Below, piece after piece: positions 15,250 through 25,640 of a stretch of 64,000 bases of DNA (positions within the stretch are counted from its first letter, which is position 1; each line of letters opens with the position of its first letter). Source of the DNA: Streptomyces sp. ICC1. GTDB taxonomy: Bacteria; Actinomycetota; Actinomycetes; Streptomycetales; Streptomycetaceae. The notes under the pieces were generated by a model. The model had not been told where the DNA came from, did not search any database, and saw only the letters and a list, made by a program, of their open reading frames with translations. The DNA is taken from NCBI RefSeq assembly GCF_003287935.1, contig NZ_CP030287.1, forward strand, positions 5,659,022 through 5,723,021, read 5' to 3'. The position numbers and the translations under genes are program-made.

Positions 15250-16477
15250 GTTCTCCGCGGTGCCGCGGCCCGTCTACTTCTACCTGGCGGCCTCCTTCTT
15301 CATGGGGCTCGCCAACACCATGTTCGACGTGGTGTTCAACTTCTACCTCGCCGAGCGCGGCATCAGCGAGGGCGACGCCGGCGTCATCTACGCCATCGCC
15401 ACCGGGGCCATGGCCGTCGCGGTCGTCCCGCTCCTGTTCCTGGGCCGGTACCTGTCGCAGCGGACCCTGCTCATCGGGGCCTCGGTGCTCTACACCCTGC
15501 CCTTCGCGGGCCTGCCGTTCGTGGCCTCGATCGCCTCGGCCTCCGTGGTCCTGAGCCTCATCCTCGCCGGCATGCTGGGCCTGCTCTCGGTGGGCAACGC
15601 GATGGCCGGCTCGCAGGTCCCGGCGGAGGCCCGGACCCGCCTGTTCAGCGGGTTCTTCATCAGCTACCTGGGCGCCGGCGTCGTCGGCTCCGCCGTGGTG
15701 TCCGTGGTCAGCGGCTGGCTCCACACGAGCGACCTGGACAAGTACCGCTTCTTCCTGCTGCTGTCCTTCCTCGCCGCCTGCGTGATGCTGGTCCTGCGCT
15801 TCCCGTCCGCCGGGGCCGTCCCGAAGGCGGCCGCCGCGGCCGCGGCGGCGGCGGCCGGGCACGGGGCCGGGCGGACGCAGGGGGAGAAGCGCAACTTCGT
15901 GGCGCTCTTCGTCGCGGCAGGCTTCCTGGGCGCGTCGATCGCGCTGTTCTTCCGCTTCGCCAACGTCCTGTTCGCGCAGATCTACGACATCTCGGTGAGC
16001 GACATCTCGCTCATCCTGGGCACCGACAAGATCGTCAGCATCTTCGGCGCCATCTTCGCGCCCGTCCTGGTCCGGCGCTTCTCGCTGCGCCCGAGCACGG
16101 CGGTGTTCGGCGTCCTCGCCGTCCTCGGCCTGGTCCTGCAGTCCCTGACCGTGCCGCTGGCCGTCTTCACCGTGCTCTACCTGCTGCGCCTGCTGTTCAA
16201 CTACTGCCTGATGCCGCTCCTGGACACCGTCGCGATGTCGGGCTTCGCGCCGGCCCGCCAGATCGTCTCCATCGCCCTGCGGCAGTCCTCGTTCTACCTG
16301 GGCGGAGCCGTCGCGGCCGCCGTCTACGGAGAACTGCTCGACGGCGGGCGCTGGCAGAGCGCCCTGTGGGTCTCGGCCGGCTGCGCGCTGGTCGGATCGC
16401 TCGCGATGACCCTGGTGCGGAGCACCGAGCCCGGCCCGGCGGCCGGGCGCGAAGAGAAGGTCCTCGAACATGCCTGA
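15239..16477 (+). CDS. Major facilitator superfamily transporter
   Basis: A 412-residue membrane protein with about 12 predicted helices. A long Ala-rich cytoplasmic loop in the middle (around residues 195-215) separates two six-helix halves. It most likely exports the product of this operon, giving self-protection. The ATG at 15239 is chosen because GAAGGA lies 10 bases upstream. A GTG at 15230 is in frame but too close to it. The gene overlaps both its upstream hydrolase and its downstream ATP-grasp gene. Confidence 0.9.
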   Translation: MPGRFSAVPRPVYFYLAASFFMGLANTMFDVVFNFYLAERGISEGDAGVIYAIATGAMAVAVVPLLFLGRYLSQRTLLIGASVLYTLPFAGLPFVASIASASVVLSLILAGMLGLLSVGNAMAGSQVPAEARTRLFSGFFISYLGAGVVGSAVVSVVSGWLHTSDLDKYRFFLLLSFLAACVMLVLRFPSAGAVPKAAAAAAAAAAGHGAGRTQGEKRNFVALFVAAGFLGASIALFFRFANVLFAQIYDISVSDISLILGTDKIVSIFGAIFAPVLVRRFSLRPSTAVFGVLAVLGLVLQSLTVPLAVFTVLYLLRLLFNYCLMPLLDTVAMSGFAPARQIVSIALRQSSFYLGGAVAAAVYGELLDGGRWQSALWVSAGCALVGSLAMTLVRSTEPGPAAGREEKVLEHA

Positions 16478-17792
16478 CACCGACACCCGCGGCACCGACA
16501 CCCGCGGCACCGACATCCGCGCCACCGCCACCGCGGCCGCCCCGGCGGGCACCCTCGTCGTGGTGGACCCGTACTCCAGCGGCTCGGCCCTCGCCCGCCG
16601 GGCGCAGGAGCTCTACGGCCTGCGGTCGATCGCCGTGCTCACCTCGCGGACCCTGCCGCCCGCGCTCACCGCGTCCTACCCGGCCGAGGACTTCGCCGCC
16701 GAGGTGCGCTACACGGACGCCGAGACCACGGCCGCCGCCCTGGAGGCCCTGTGCGGCGGCCGCCCGGAGCACCTCGTCTGCGGCTCCGAACCGGGAGTGG
16801 AGGCGTTCGACGCCCTGGCCTCCCACTGGGGGATGCGCCCCAACACGGGCTCCTCCGAGGCCCGCCGGGACAAGTTCCTCATGCAGGGCCGGCTGCGCGA
16901 AGCCGGCCTGGCGCACATCCCGCACCACATGGCCTCCGACACCGCGTCCCTCCTCGACTGGTGCGCGGCGAGCGGACTGGCCGAGTACGTCGTGAAGCCG
17001 CTGCGGTCCTTCGCCACCGACGGGGTCTTCTTCTGCGCGGACCTGGACGAGGTCCGCACCGCGTGCGAGCGGCTCTTCGGCCGCGTCGACCTCGCCGGCG
17101 AGGTCATCACCGAACTCCTGGTCCAGGAACGCCTGGTGGGGCCCGAGTTCGTCGTCGACTCGGTGTCCCTCGACGGCAAGGCCTTCGTCGTCGACATGTT
17201 CCGCTACACGAAGGAGACCGTCGACGGGAACCCCGTGTACCGCGCGATGACCTCGGTGGAGGTCGGCGACCACCCCGACATCGCGGCCTACGTCGAGCGG
17301 GTCCTGTCCGCGCTGGGCATCGAGAACGGGCCCGCCCACAGCGAGCTCATCCTCACCGCGGACGGGCCGGTCCTCATCGAGACGGGCGCCCGGATGCACG
17401 GGGGTCTGGGCCCTCGGCTGGTGGAGGAGTCCTCCTCGCACTCCCTGATCGACCTCACCCTGGCCTCGCGGGTGTCCCCGGCGGACTTCCTGCGCGAGGC
17501 CGGGGTCCGGCCCGCCCTGCGGCGCGGCGTCGTCGAGTGCTTCCTGTCCTCGCCGGCGTCCGGAGTGGTCACGGCGAACCGGGTCGGGGAGTCCTGCCGG
17601 GACCTCTCCGCCTACCTCTTCGACACCTGCGGCCAGGTTCCGGGGGACCGGGTCGAGAAGACGACCGACCTGATCACCTCCTACGGCCGCGTCGTCCTCG
17701 CCCACACGGACCCCGAGGCCCTCGCCCGCGACACGGCCCGCGTCCTGGAGCTCGACCGCCGGGGCGCGCTCATGGAACTGCGCGCCGGCTGA
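16470..17792 (+). CDS. ATP-grasp ligase (amino-acid/peptide ligase type)
   Basis: A 440-residue ATP-grasp protein. The N-terminal 22 residues are a repetitive Thr-Asp-Arg-Gly tail. The pre-ATP domain (VVVDPYSSGSALARRAQEL) is followed by the ATP-binding fold: YVVKPLRSFATDG, ELLVQERLVGPEFVVD and VLIETGARMHGG. Such enzymes activate a carboxylate as an acylphosphate and couple it to an amine, for example L-amino-acid ligases. It is the only bond-forming enzyme of this kind in the operon, so it probably makes the amide of the product. It overlaps the transporter by 8 bases and is followed by a strong terminator. Confidence 0.92.
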   Translation: MPDTDTRGTDTRGTDIRATATAAAPAGTLVVVDPYSSGSALARRAQELYGLRSIAVLTSRTLPPALTASYPAEDFAAEVRYTDAETTAAALEALCGGRPEHLVCGSEPGVEAFDALASHWGMRPNTGSSEARRDKFLMQGRLREAGLAHIPHHMASDTASLLDWCAASGLAEYVVKPLRSFATDGVFFCADLDEVRTACERLFGRVDLAGEVITELLVQERLVGPEFVVDSVSLDGKAFVVDMFRYTKETVDGNPVYRAMTSVEVGDHPDIAAYVERVLSALGIENGPAHSELILTADGPVLIETGARMHGGLGPRLVEESSSHSLIDLTLASRVSPADFLREAGVRPALRRGVVECFLSSPASGVVTANRVGESCRDLSAYLFDTCGQVPGDRVEKTTDLITSYGRVVLAHTDPEALARDTARVLELDRRGALMELRAG

Positions 17793-17802
17793 CCCGCGCG
17801 TA

Positions 17803-17848
17803 CGGGCGCACCGCGCGGGCCGCACCACACGGCCGCGCGGTGCGCCCG
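17803..17848 (+). terminator. Strong hairpin terminator ending the N-oxygenase operon
   Basis: Eighteen-base right arm 17831-17848 pairs with 17803-17821, with a single bulged G, 11 bases after the ATP-grasp stop. This marks the operon's right boundary. Confidence 0.82.
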
Positions 17849-17859
17849 CGGCGCCCGCC

Positions 17860-17919
17860 GAGGCCCGGTGCGGCCCGCCGAGGCCCGGTGCGGCCCGGCG
17901 AGGCCCGGTGCGGCCCGGT
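17860..17919. repeat. Three tandem copies of a 20-bp unit
   Basis: Units start at 17860, 17880 and 17900 and share GAGGCCCGGTGCGGCCCG, differing only at the last two bases. They lie between the terminator and the AraC gene, where the promoter should be. They could be regulator sites or a slippage product. Confidence 0.75.
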
Positions 17920-17939
17920 GCGGGCCGGGGAACGGTGCG

Positions 17940-18371
17940 ATGCTGGTGGGCATGACGCTGGAGGACCTGGTACGCCTGCGCCGGGCACGCGACACCATGG
18001 ACCGCGACTACGCGCAGCCGCTGGACGTCCCGGCCCTGGCGGCCGTCGCCCTCATGTCGGCCGGCCACTTCTCCCGCAGCTTCAAGGCCGCCTACGGGGA
18101 GACCCCGTACAACTACCTGATGACCCGCCGCGTCGAGCGGGCGAAGGCGCTCCTGCGGCGCGGCGACCTGAGCGTGACCGATGTCTGCTTCGCCGTCGGC
18201 TGCACCTCGCTGGGATCCTTCAGCTCGCGCTTCAGCGAGCTGGTCGGCGAGAGCCCCAGCGCCTACCGGGCCCGCCCCCACGAGGCCGGCGCCCCCATCC
18301 CGGCGTGCGTCGCCAAGGTCCGTACGAGACCGGTCAGGATCGGAGAAGCGGAATCCGGCCCCGCCTCGTAG
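17940..18371 (+). CDS. Small AraC-family regulator (DNA-binding domain only)
   Basis: A 143-residue protein that is almost only the double helix-turn-helix domain: DVPALAAVALMSAGHFSRSF and SVTDVCFAVGCTSLGSFSSR. There is no large sensor domain. The ATG at 17940 is chosen over an in-frame ATG at 17952 because GGGGAACG lies 8 bases upstream. The next gene, a VOC protein, starts 10 bases after its stop. AraC, VOC and UvrA-like genes together form a recurring actinobacterial cassette, so it probably controls these rather than the N-oxygenase operon. Confidence 0.85.
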   Translation: MLVGMTLEDLVRLRRARDTMDRDYAQPLDVPALAAVALMSAGHFSRSFKAAYGETPYNYLMTRRVERAKALLRRGDLSVTDVCFAVGCTSLGSFSSRFSELVGESPSAYRARPHEAGAPIPACVAKVRTRPVRIGEAESGPAS

Positions 18372-18381
18372 CGTCGAACCC

Positions 18382-18798
18382 ATGAACATCAACCTCTCCC
18401 AGTGCTTCATCGCCGTCGACGACCACGACAAGGCGATCGCCTTCTACCGCGACGTCCTCGGCCTGGAGGTCCGCAACGACGTCGGCTTCGAGGGGATGCG
18501 GTGGGTGACCGTCGGCTCACCCGCGCAGCCGGACGTCGAGATCGTCCTCGAACCGCCGCTCGCCGACCCCAACGCCTCGAAGGACGACCGCCAGGCGATG
18601 GCGGAACTGCTGGCCAAGGGCCTGCTGCGCGGCGTGATCTTCTCCACCGACGACGTCGACGCCACCTTCGAACGCATCCAGGCGGCCGGCGGCGAAGTGC
18701 TGCAGGAACCGGTCGACCAGCCGTACGGCGTCCGCGACTGCGCCTTCCGCGACCCGGCCGGCAACATGCTCCGCTTCAACCAGCCCCGCAAGCGGTAG
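18382..18798 (+). CDS. VOC-family (glyoxalase/bleomycin-resistance fold) protein
   Basis: A 138-residue protein with the vicinal-oxygen-chelate fold: FIAVDDHDKAIAFYRDVLGLEV at the start of the first module and REXAFRDPAGNML-type residues (CAFRDPAGNMLRFNQ) at the end. Members are metal-dependent enzymes or drug-binding resistance proteins. It follows the AraC gene by 10 bases and precedes the UvrA-like gene by 80 bases. A role in handling a reactive or DNA-damaging small molecule is likely but not proven. Confidence 0.88.
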   Translation: MNINLSQCFIAVDDHDKAIAFYRDVLGLEVRNDVGFEGMRWVTVGSPAQPDVEIVLEPPLADPNASKDDRQAMAELLAKGLLRGVIFSTDDVDATFERIQAAGGEVLQEPVDQPYGVRDCAFRDPAGNMLRFNQPRKR

Positions 18799-18878
18799 GT
18801 ACCCCTGCGGCAGGCAGCCGGGCAGACTCAGGCGGAGACCGTGAAGACGGCCCGTCCGACAGATGGAGGCACGACACG

Positions 18879-21284
<2,406 letters not shown>

Positions 21285-21367
21285 CCGGGCGACTGACCGG
21301 GCGGCGCCGTACCGGGCGGGTGGCGGGGCGGGCCGCGGTGGTGTCGGCCACCGCGGCCCGCCGTCGC

Positions 21368-21778
21368 TCAGCGCCAGGTGTTGGTGTCGGTGATCTCGCC
21401 GGACTCCAGGTCGATGCGGCCCTGGAAGTCGCCGCTGTTGCGCGTGGCCATGATCACGAGCGGCCGTTCGTGCTGCGGGTGGGCGGAGCCGAAGCCGTGT
21501 ACGTCGTCCGGGTCGCCCAGCAGGTCGCGCGGCGGGCGCAGCCGGAAGAGCTCCGAGCCGTCGGCCCGGAAGACCACCGCGTTGTCCGAAGGAGTGAAGG
21601 GCGTGCAGTCCAGCGCCTCCACCACCAGCACCAGCGTCTCGCCGCCCTCCCGCCACGCCATGACGGACTCCGGCGGGAGCCCGCACAGCTTCGCGACGTC
21701 GCCCGCGGGTCCGCTCCACCGGATCGCGGTGTCGCCCTTCTTCCACTCGACCACGACGTCGGTCTCGTGCGCTGTCAT
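21368..21778 (-). CDS. Conserved hypothetical protein
   Basis: A 136-residue soluble protein without signal peptide or membrane segment. It is beta-rich, with alternating charged/hydrophobic strands (VVVEWKKGDTAIRWSG, ALDCTPFTPSDNAVVFRADG, RPLVIMATRNSGDFQGRIDL). The ATG at 21778 is chosen because the sequence upstream of it does not look coding. I do not recognise the family. It converges with the UvrA-like gene and is divergent from the membrane-protein pair that follows. Confidence 0.7.
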   Translation of the reverse strand: MTAHETDVVVEWKKGDTAIRWSGPAGDVAKLCGLPPESVMAWREGGETLVLVVEALDCTPFTPSDNAVVFRADGSELFRLRPPRDLLGDPDDVHGFGSAHPQHERPLVIMATRNSGDFQGRIDLESGEITDTNTWR

Positions 21779-21993
21779 GAGGGAACCCCCGTTGGTTCGT
21801 AAAAGCCGGTGGGAACGCCATTGTCCATGGCGGAGGCGCCGCTGATCATCGGAGCGGGGGGATGGAAATCCGCCGCCCGTTTCCGGGATCCGGCTGCTTT
21901 TCGCCTCTGTCCGGGGCCGGGGGGTGCCGCACCATGGCGTCACCCCGGAGGGCAGCCGGGTGTGTGTGCGCAAGGCCGAGGCTTGGGGGAGCC

Positions 21994-23193
21994 ATGACGG
22001 AAACGCGCAGCGAGCAGGACCCCGTGCGCCCGGCGGACCCGGCGGATCCCGCCGAACCGCAGGCCGGGCCGGAGCCCGAGCCGGAATCCGAGCCGGGCCC
22101 CGTCTCCGAGCCGGAACCGGCCGCCGCCGAGGAAGCGACGCCTGCCGGGGCCGCCGAGCCGGCGGAGCCCGAAGCCGATGCGGAGCCCGAGCCCGTCGCG
22201 GACGCCGAGCCCGGAGCCGAGGCCGAGCCCGAAGCCGAAGCCGAGCCCGTAGCCGAGGCCGTAGCCGAGGCCGAGGCCGAGCCCGCGGCTGAGCCCGACG
22301 CCGAGCCTGTTCCCGCAGCCGCAGCCGCAGCCGGGGCCGGGGCCGCGCCCGAAACGGAGCGGGAGTCGTTCGCCACCCGGTCCCGGGGCCGGCTGGGCAC
22401 GGTGCTGCTGGCCGCCGCCGGGGTGGTGCTCAGCGCCGTGGTCGCCGCGGTCGTCTCCGCGTACCTCGACATCTGGTCGGTGAGCGAACCACCGCCCGGC
22501 GCACCCAAGATCAGCGCCGACGCCGAGGTCTGGTGGGACCTGCTGAGCGACCACCACCTGGTGCGCTCCGCGCCGGGTTCGACGTACGAGAAGAGCCGCT
22601 GGCTCCACGACGACCCCCAGGCCGCGCTCGCCGGCATGGTCAGCGAGGGCGGCGTCAACGCGGGCATGATGCGGGTCCGGCTGATCCTCACGAACTTCAC
22701 CCGGACCCCCGCCACCATCACCTCCGTGCGCGCCCGGATCGAGCGCCAGCACCCCGCCCCCGCCGGCCCGCTCTACGAGTGCGGTGGACCCCAGGGCGGC
22801 TCCGAGGTCAGCCGGGTGCTCCTCGACCTGTCCCACCCCGAGCGGCCCGCCGCCGAGCGGGACTCGGGGGACGGCCCGCCCAGGCAGTACCCGAGCGGCA
22901 CGGTCCAGGTGGCGGCCCAGGGCGAACCGGCCTACTTCGACGTCGAGGTCAAGGCGCCCGAGGTGACGGGTCCGGCGGTCACCTACGAGTTCGTGCTCGA
23001 CGTCACCTACACCCAGCAGGCGGGCGAGGGGCCGCAGCACCTCATCGTGGCCGGCGGCGAAGGTCCGTTCACCCTCGCCCAGGGGGTCCCGCCCGGGACG
23101 GGGAGGTTCCTCTGCAACGTCACCACCCACGGGTGGATGGCCCACAACCTCGAAAACCCCGCGACCCCCGAAACCCCTGCGACCACCGGATGA
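21994..23193 (+). CDS. Membrane-anchored protein with acidic Pro/Glu/Ala-rich cytoplasmic region
   Basis: A 399-residue protein in three parts. Residues 1 to about 125 are an extreme Glu/Pro/Ala low-complexity stretch, expected to be disordered and cytoplasmic. A single membrane helix follows (LGTVLLAAAGVVLSAVVAAV). The remaining ~240 residues form an extracytoplasmic beta-rich domain ending in GGEGPFTLAQ. This last domain resembles those of the next gene and of the membrane-bound XRE protein at 49680. GGGGGA precedes the ATG, and the next gene overlaps it by ATGA. Function unknown. Confidence 0.8.
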   Translation: MTETRSEQDPVRPADPADPAEPQAGPEPEPESEPGPVSEPEPAAAEEATPAGAAEPAEPEADAEPEPVADAEPGAEAEPEAEAEPVAEAVAEAEAEPAAEPDAEPVPAAAAAAGAGAAPETERESFATRSRGRLGTVLLAAAGVVLSAVVAAVVSAYLDIWSVSEPPPGAPKISADAEVWWDLLSDHHLVRSAPGSTYEKSRWLHDDPQAALAGMVSEGGVNAGMMRVRLILTNFTRTPATITSVRARIERQHPAPAGPLYECGGPQGGSEVSRVLLDLSHPERPAAERDSGDGPPRQYPSGTVQVAAQGEPAYFDVEVKAPEVTGPAVTYEFVLDVTYTQQAGEGPQHLIVAGGEGPFTLAQGVPPGTGRFLCNVTTHGWMAHNLENPATPETPATTG

Positions 23194-24653
23194 CCAGGGC
23201 CCGCTCCGCGGCCGCCGTGACAGCCGCCGTCCTCGTCCTCGCGCTGTGCTCGGCCCTCACGGTCACGGTCCTGCGCGCGCGGTTCCCCGTACCGCCGGCC
23301 TCCGGGGTGCGCGCGACCGGCGCCGCGCTGCTTCAGGCACCCTGGACCGCGACCCTGCCCGAGCCCGGCCGGAAGCCGCCGGCCGAGCTGATGCGCGACG
23401 CGCTGGGCTGCACCCCGCTGTTCCAGTGGGCCACCGCATCGCGCGCCGTGCCCCGCGGGCAGGTCACCGTCGCCTACGCCGTCGGCGCGCCGGCCTCCCA
23501 CGCCGTGGTGGTGCGCGGGATCCGGGTGGTCAAGGGGCCGCGGCTGACCGTCCCGCGGGGGGACGACGTCGGCTGCGCCGGCAGCTACGGAGACGAACGG
23601 GTCAGGGTCCTGCCCGAGGTGGGCGACAAACGGGTGAGCCCGGTTCGGCTCTCACTGGACGCCGGGGCGACCGGGGAGAGAGCCGTGCTCCCCGTCCGGG
23701 CCGGTGGTTCGGCCGGCGGCATGGTCAGCGTCACGACGAGCTCCTGCACCTGCGCCTGGTGGCTCGAACTGGACGTGGAGGAGGACGGCAAGCGGGTCAC
23801 CGTACGCGTGGACGACGGCGGCCGGCCCTTCACCCTCGCACCCTCGGTGACGACCCCGCTGGCCACCCCCGCCGACGAGGCGCTCGAAGGCCCGCGCCCG
23901 CTGTCCCGGGCCTTCGGCGACCCGCGGCCGACCCGGGCGGGGGTCTCCGTGGCCGCCCTGCTCCTGCCGAAGGAGCAGAGCTGGGAAGCGGAGTCGGACA
24001 CGCCCCAGGACCCGGCGTCCGCGGTCGGCGCCGAAGCGGCCCTGAGCGGCGTGGGCTGCCGCCGGATGTACGCGTCCGTGCTGAAGGGCGGGGGCGTCCC
24101 GGCGGGGGACCACCGGCTCCAACTGGAGATCAGCGGCCCGGCCCGTACGGAGGGGGCCGTGCTGGACGCACGGGTGCGGCTCGAATCGGTCCGGGGGGAC
24201 GCCGGGGAGCGCCACCGCTACTCGTGCGCGCCGGCCGGTGTGGACGCCCACGAGCCGTACGAGAGGCCGGACATCAACCGGAACCTGTACCCCGACACGC
24301 TGCACGCGCTCGGCCCGTTCCCCAGCGGCTCGCTGAAGTACGACCCGGACTGGACTCCCGAGCGCGGTGTCGGCAAGTCGATGCCGCTCGCGGTGGACGA
24401 GGAGTTCGCCTTCTCGGAGGGCGCCGCGGAAGGCAGTCCGGGCGCGGCCGGGATCACCGCGGTGATCGGCCCCGAGCAGGCCACCTTCGGGTTCACGGTG
24501 GAGGTGACCGTCATCCTGCCGACGGGCGAGCACGCCGAGTTCACGCTGTCCGACCACGGCAAGCCGTTCCTCCTCGGCCCGGGCACGACCAAGCTGAGCG
24601 CCTCGCACCAGGTGGACCTCCACGAGGCGCGGGACGGCCCGTACTGGAGGTAG
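23190..24653 (+). CDS. Membrane-anchored extracytoplasmic protein, paralogue of its neighbour
   Basis: A 487-residue protein with a signal anchor at residues 5-27 and a large external part. Two domains of the same kind appear: one near residues 60-215, containing SCTCAWWLELDV and DDGGRPFTLA, and one near 255-475, ending in LSDHGKPFLLGPG. The Cys-x-Cys-x-Trp motif matches GCDCDWYLDL in the XRE membrane protein at 49680. It is translationally coupled to the upstream gene by ATGA, so the two products probably act together at the cell surface. No enzyme motif is visible. Confidence 0.8.
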   Translation: MTRARSAAAVTAAVLVLALCSALTVTVLRARFPVPPASGVRATGAALLQAPWTATLPEPGRKPPAELMRDALGCTPLFQWATASRAVPRGQVTVAYAVGAPASHAVVVRGIRVVKGPRLTVPRGDDVGCAGSYGDERVRVLPEVGDKRVSPVRLSLDAGATGERAVLPVRAGGSAGGMVSVTTSSCTCAWWLELDVEEDGKRVTVRVDDGGRPFTLAPSVTTPLATPADEALEGPRPLSRAFGDPRPTRAGVSVAALLLPKEQSWEAESDTPQDPASAVGAEAALSGVGCRRMYASVLKGGGVPAGDHRLQLEISGPARTEGAVLDARVRLESVRGDAGERHRYSCAPAGVDAHEPYERPDINRNLYPDTLHALGPFPSGSLKYDPDWTPERGVGKSMPLAVDEEFAFSEGAAEGSPGAAGITAVIGPEQATFGFTVEVTVILPTGEHAEFTLSDHGKPFLLGPGTTKLSASHQVDLHEARDGPYWR

Positions 24654-24683
24654 GCGGCGGCCTGTCCGCGGAACGCCGGGGCG

Positions 24684-25025
24684 TCACACGGCGGCGGGCG
24701 GCGGCTGCGGGCTGTCGCCGGCGCGGCGGTATTCGGCGTTGATCCGCTGGGCCTCCTCGAGCTGGTCTTCGAGGATGATGATGCGGCAGGCGGCCTCGAT
24801 GGGGGTGCCCTGGTCGACGAGCTCGCGGGCGCGGGCGGCGATGCGCAGCTGGTAGCGCGAGTAGCGGCGGTGGCCGCCCTCGGAGCGCAGCGGGGTGATG
24901 AGGCGGGCCTCTCCGATGGCGCGGAGGAAGGACTGGGTGGTGCCGAGCATCTCCGCGGCCCGGCCCATCGTGTAGGCGGGGTAGTCGTCGTCGTCGAGAC
25001 GGTCGAACGAGTCGTCTGCTGTCAT
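24684..25025 (-). CDS. MerR-family helix-turn-helix regulator
   Basis: A 113-residue protein with a MerR-type winged helix: TMGRAAEMLGTTQSFLRAIGE and the wing LRSEGGHRRYSRYQL. A short helical tail (LEDQLEEAQRINAEYRRAG) is the likely dimerisation helix, and there is no separate ligand domain. It is larger than BldC but similarly organised. A 600-base leader region upstream contains strong hairpins, suggesting control beyond promoter strength. The divergent neighbour is a STAS-domain gene. Confidence 0.87.
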   Translation of the reverse strand: MTADDSFDRLDDDDYPAYTMGRAAEMLGTTQSFLRAIGEARLITPLRSEGGHRRYSRYQLRIAARARELVDQGTPIEAACRIIILEDQLEEAQRINAEYRRAGDSPQPPPAAV

Positions 25026-25050
25026 CGCACCTCTCTAGGGAACGCGTGGA

Positions 25051-25082
25051 GGGGCCCTGGCGCCGAACGGCACCAGGGCCCC
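25051..25082. promoter_or_regulatory. Hairpin in the MerR gene leader
   Basis: Arms GGGGCCCTGG (25051-25060) and CCAGGGCCCC (25073-25082) form a perfect 10-bp stem with a 12-nt loop, ending 26 bases upstream of the MerR start. In the leftward transcript it would sit just before the ribosome site and could act as an attenuator or in translation control. It might instead be a terminator of an upstream leftward RNA. Confidence 0.55.
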
Positions 25083-25543
25083 GAAGGAACTGCTACACCA
25101 TCTGCCGGCCCAGTGCTGCGCCGACTTTCTGTTTTCCGCGGGCCCGGCCAGAAATCTGCCGGGGGCGCGGGGATCGCGGTTGCTTGACCGGAGACCACCT
25201 CACCATCGATGTCCTGCGGTACCCGGGCTCGGTGTTTCGACCCGGGCGATCCTGATGGCGCTCAACTCCTCCGTTCTTCCCTCTGAAACGATCACTTGCT
25301 GACGTGCTGGGTACTGCCTTGCTGGGTGCTGCTCGCGGCGGCCCCTGATCACTGCGGGCCGCCCGGTCCGGTCGCCAGTCCCGTCGCCGTCATGCACAAA
25401 CCTGGCTTCGGAGCTCCGCCACCGCACCGCTCTGCGTACTGCGTGTAGATCTCGGTTACGAGACAAACCATAGTCACGCTGCACGTGAATGTCTACTCCA
25501 GCCGCGATAGATTTTCGCGTGTTTGACGAGGAGCTAATCGATC
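25083..25543. other. 461-bp gene-free leader region with a structured stem
   Basis: No supported gene lies here. A hairpin at 25222-25246 has CCCGGG outer arms, a TCG/CGA inner stem with a bulged C, and a GTGTTT loop. Reading leftward, a GGAGG followed by a TTG at about 25271 could open an 18-codon frame ending at 25215, but the spacing is only 2 bases. The base composition is lower in GC than the neighbouring genes around 25440-25550. It holds the promoters for the divergent MerR and STAS genes and perhaps a cis-acting RNA. I could not match it to a known riboswitch. Confidence 0.45.
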
Positions 25544-25621
25544 GTGAACATGACTCGTATCCGCGTGCGCGGGCAGCGGACCGCCCGGCTCGCCGCAACG
25601 CCCCCAGGCCTTGACCCGTAG
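25544..25621 (+). CDS. Possible 25-residue leader peptide before the STAS gene
   Basis: A GTG with GAGGAG 10 bases upstream opens a 25-codon frame rich in arginine (MTRIRVRGQRTARLAA), ending 19 bases before the STAS gene. The Arg-rich composition and position suit a short upstream peptide coupled to the next gene. Such frames arise easily in high-GC DNA, so this is tentative. Confidence 0.3.
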   Translation: MNMTRIRVRGQRTARLAATPPGLDP

Positions 25622-25640
25622 AACCAAGGAGTGATCCACC

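Noticed and set aside
25083..25543. A known riboswitch (cobalamin, c-di-GMP, c-di-AMP) in the MerR leader
   Set aside because: I could not find the conserved boxes of these classes, so I left it as an unassigned structured region.
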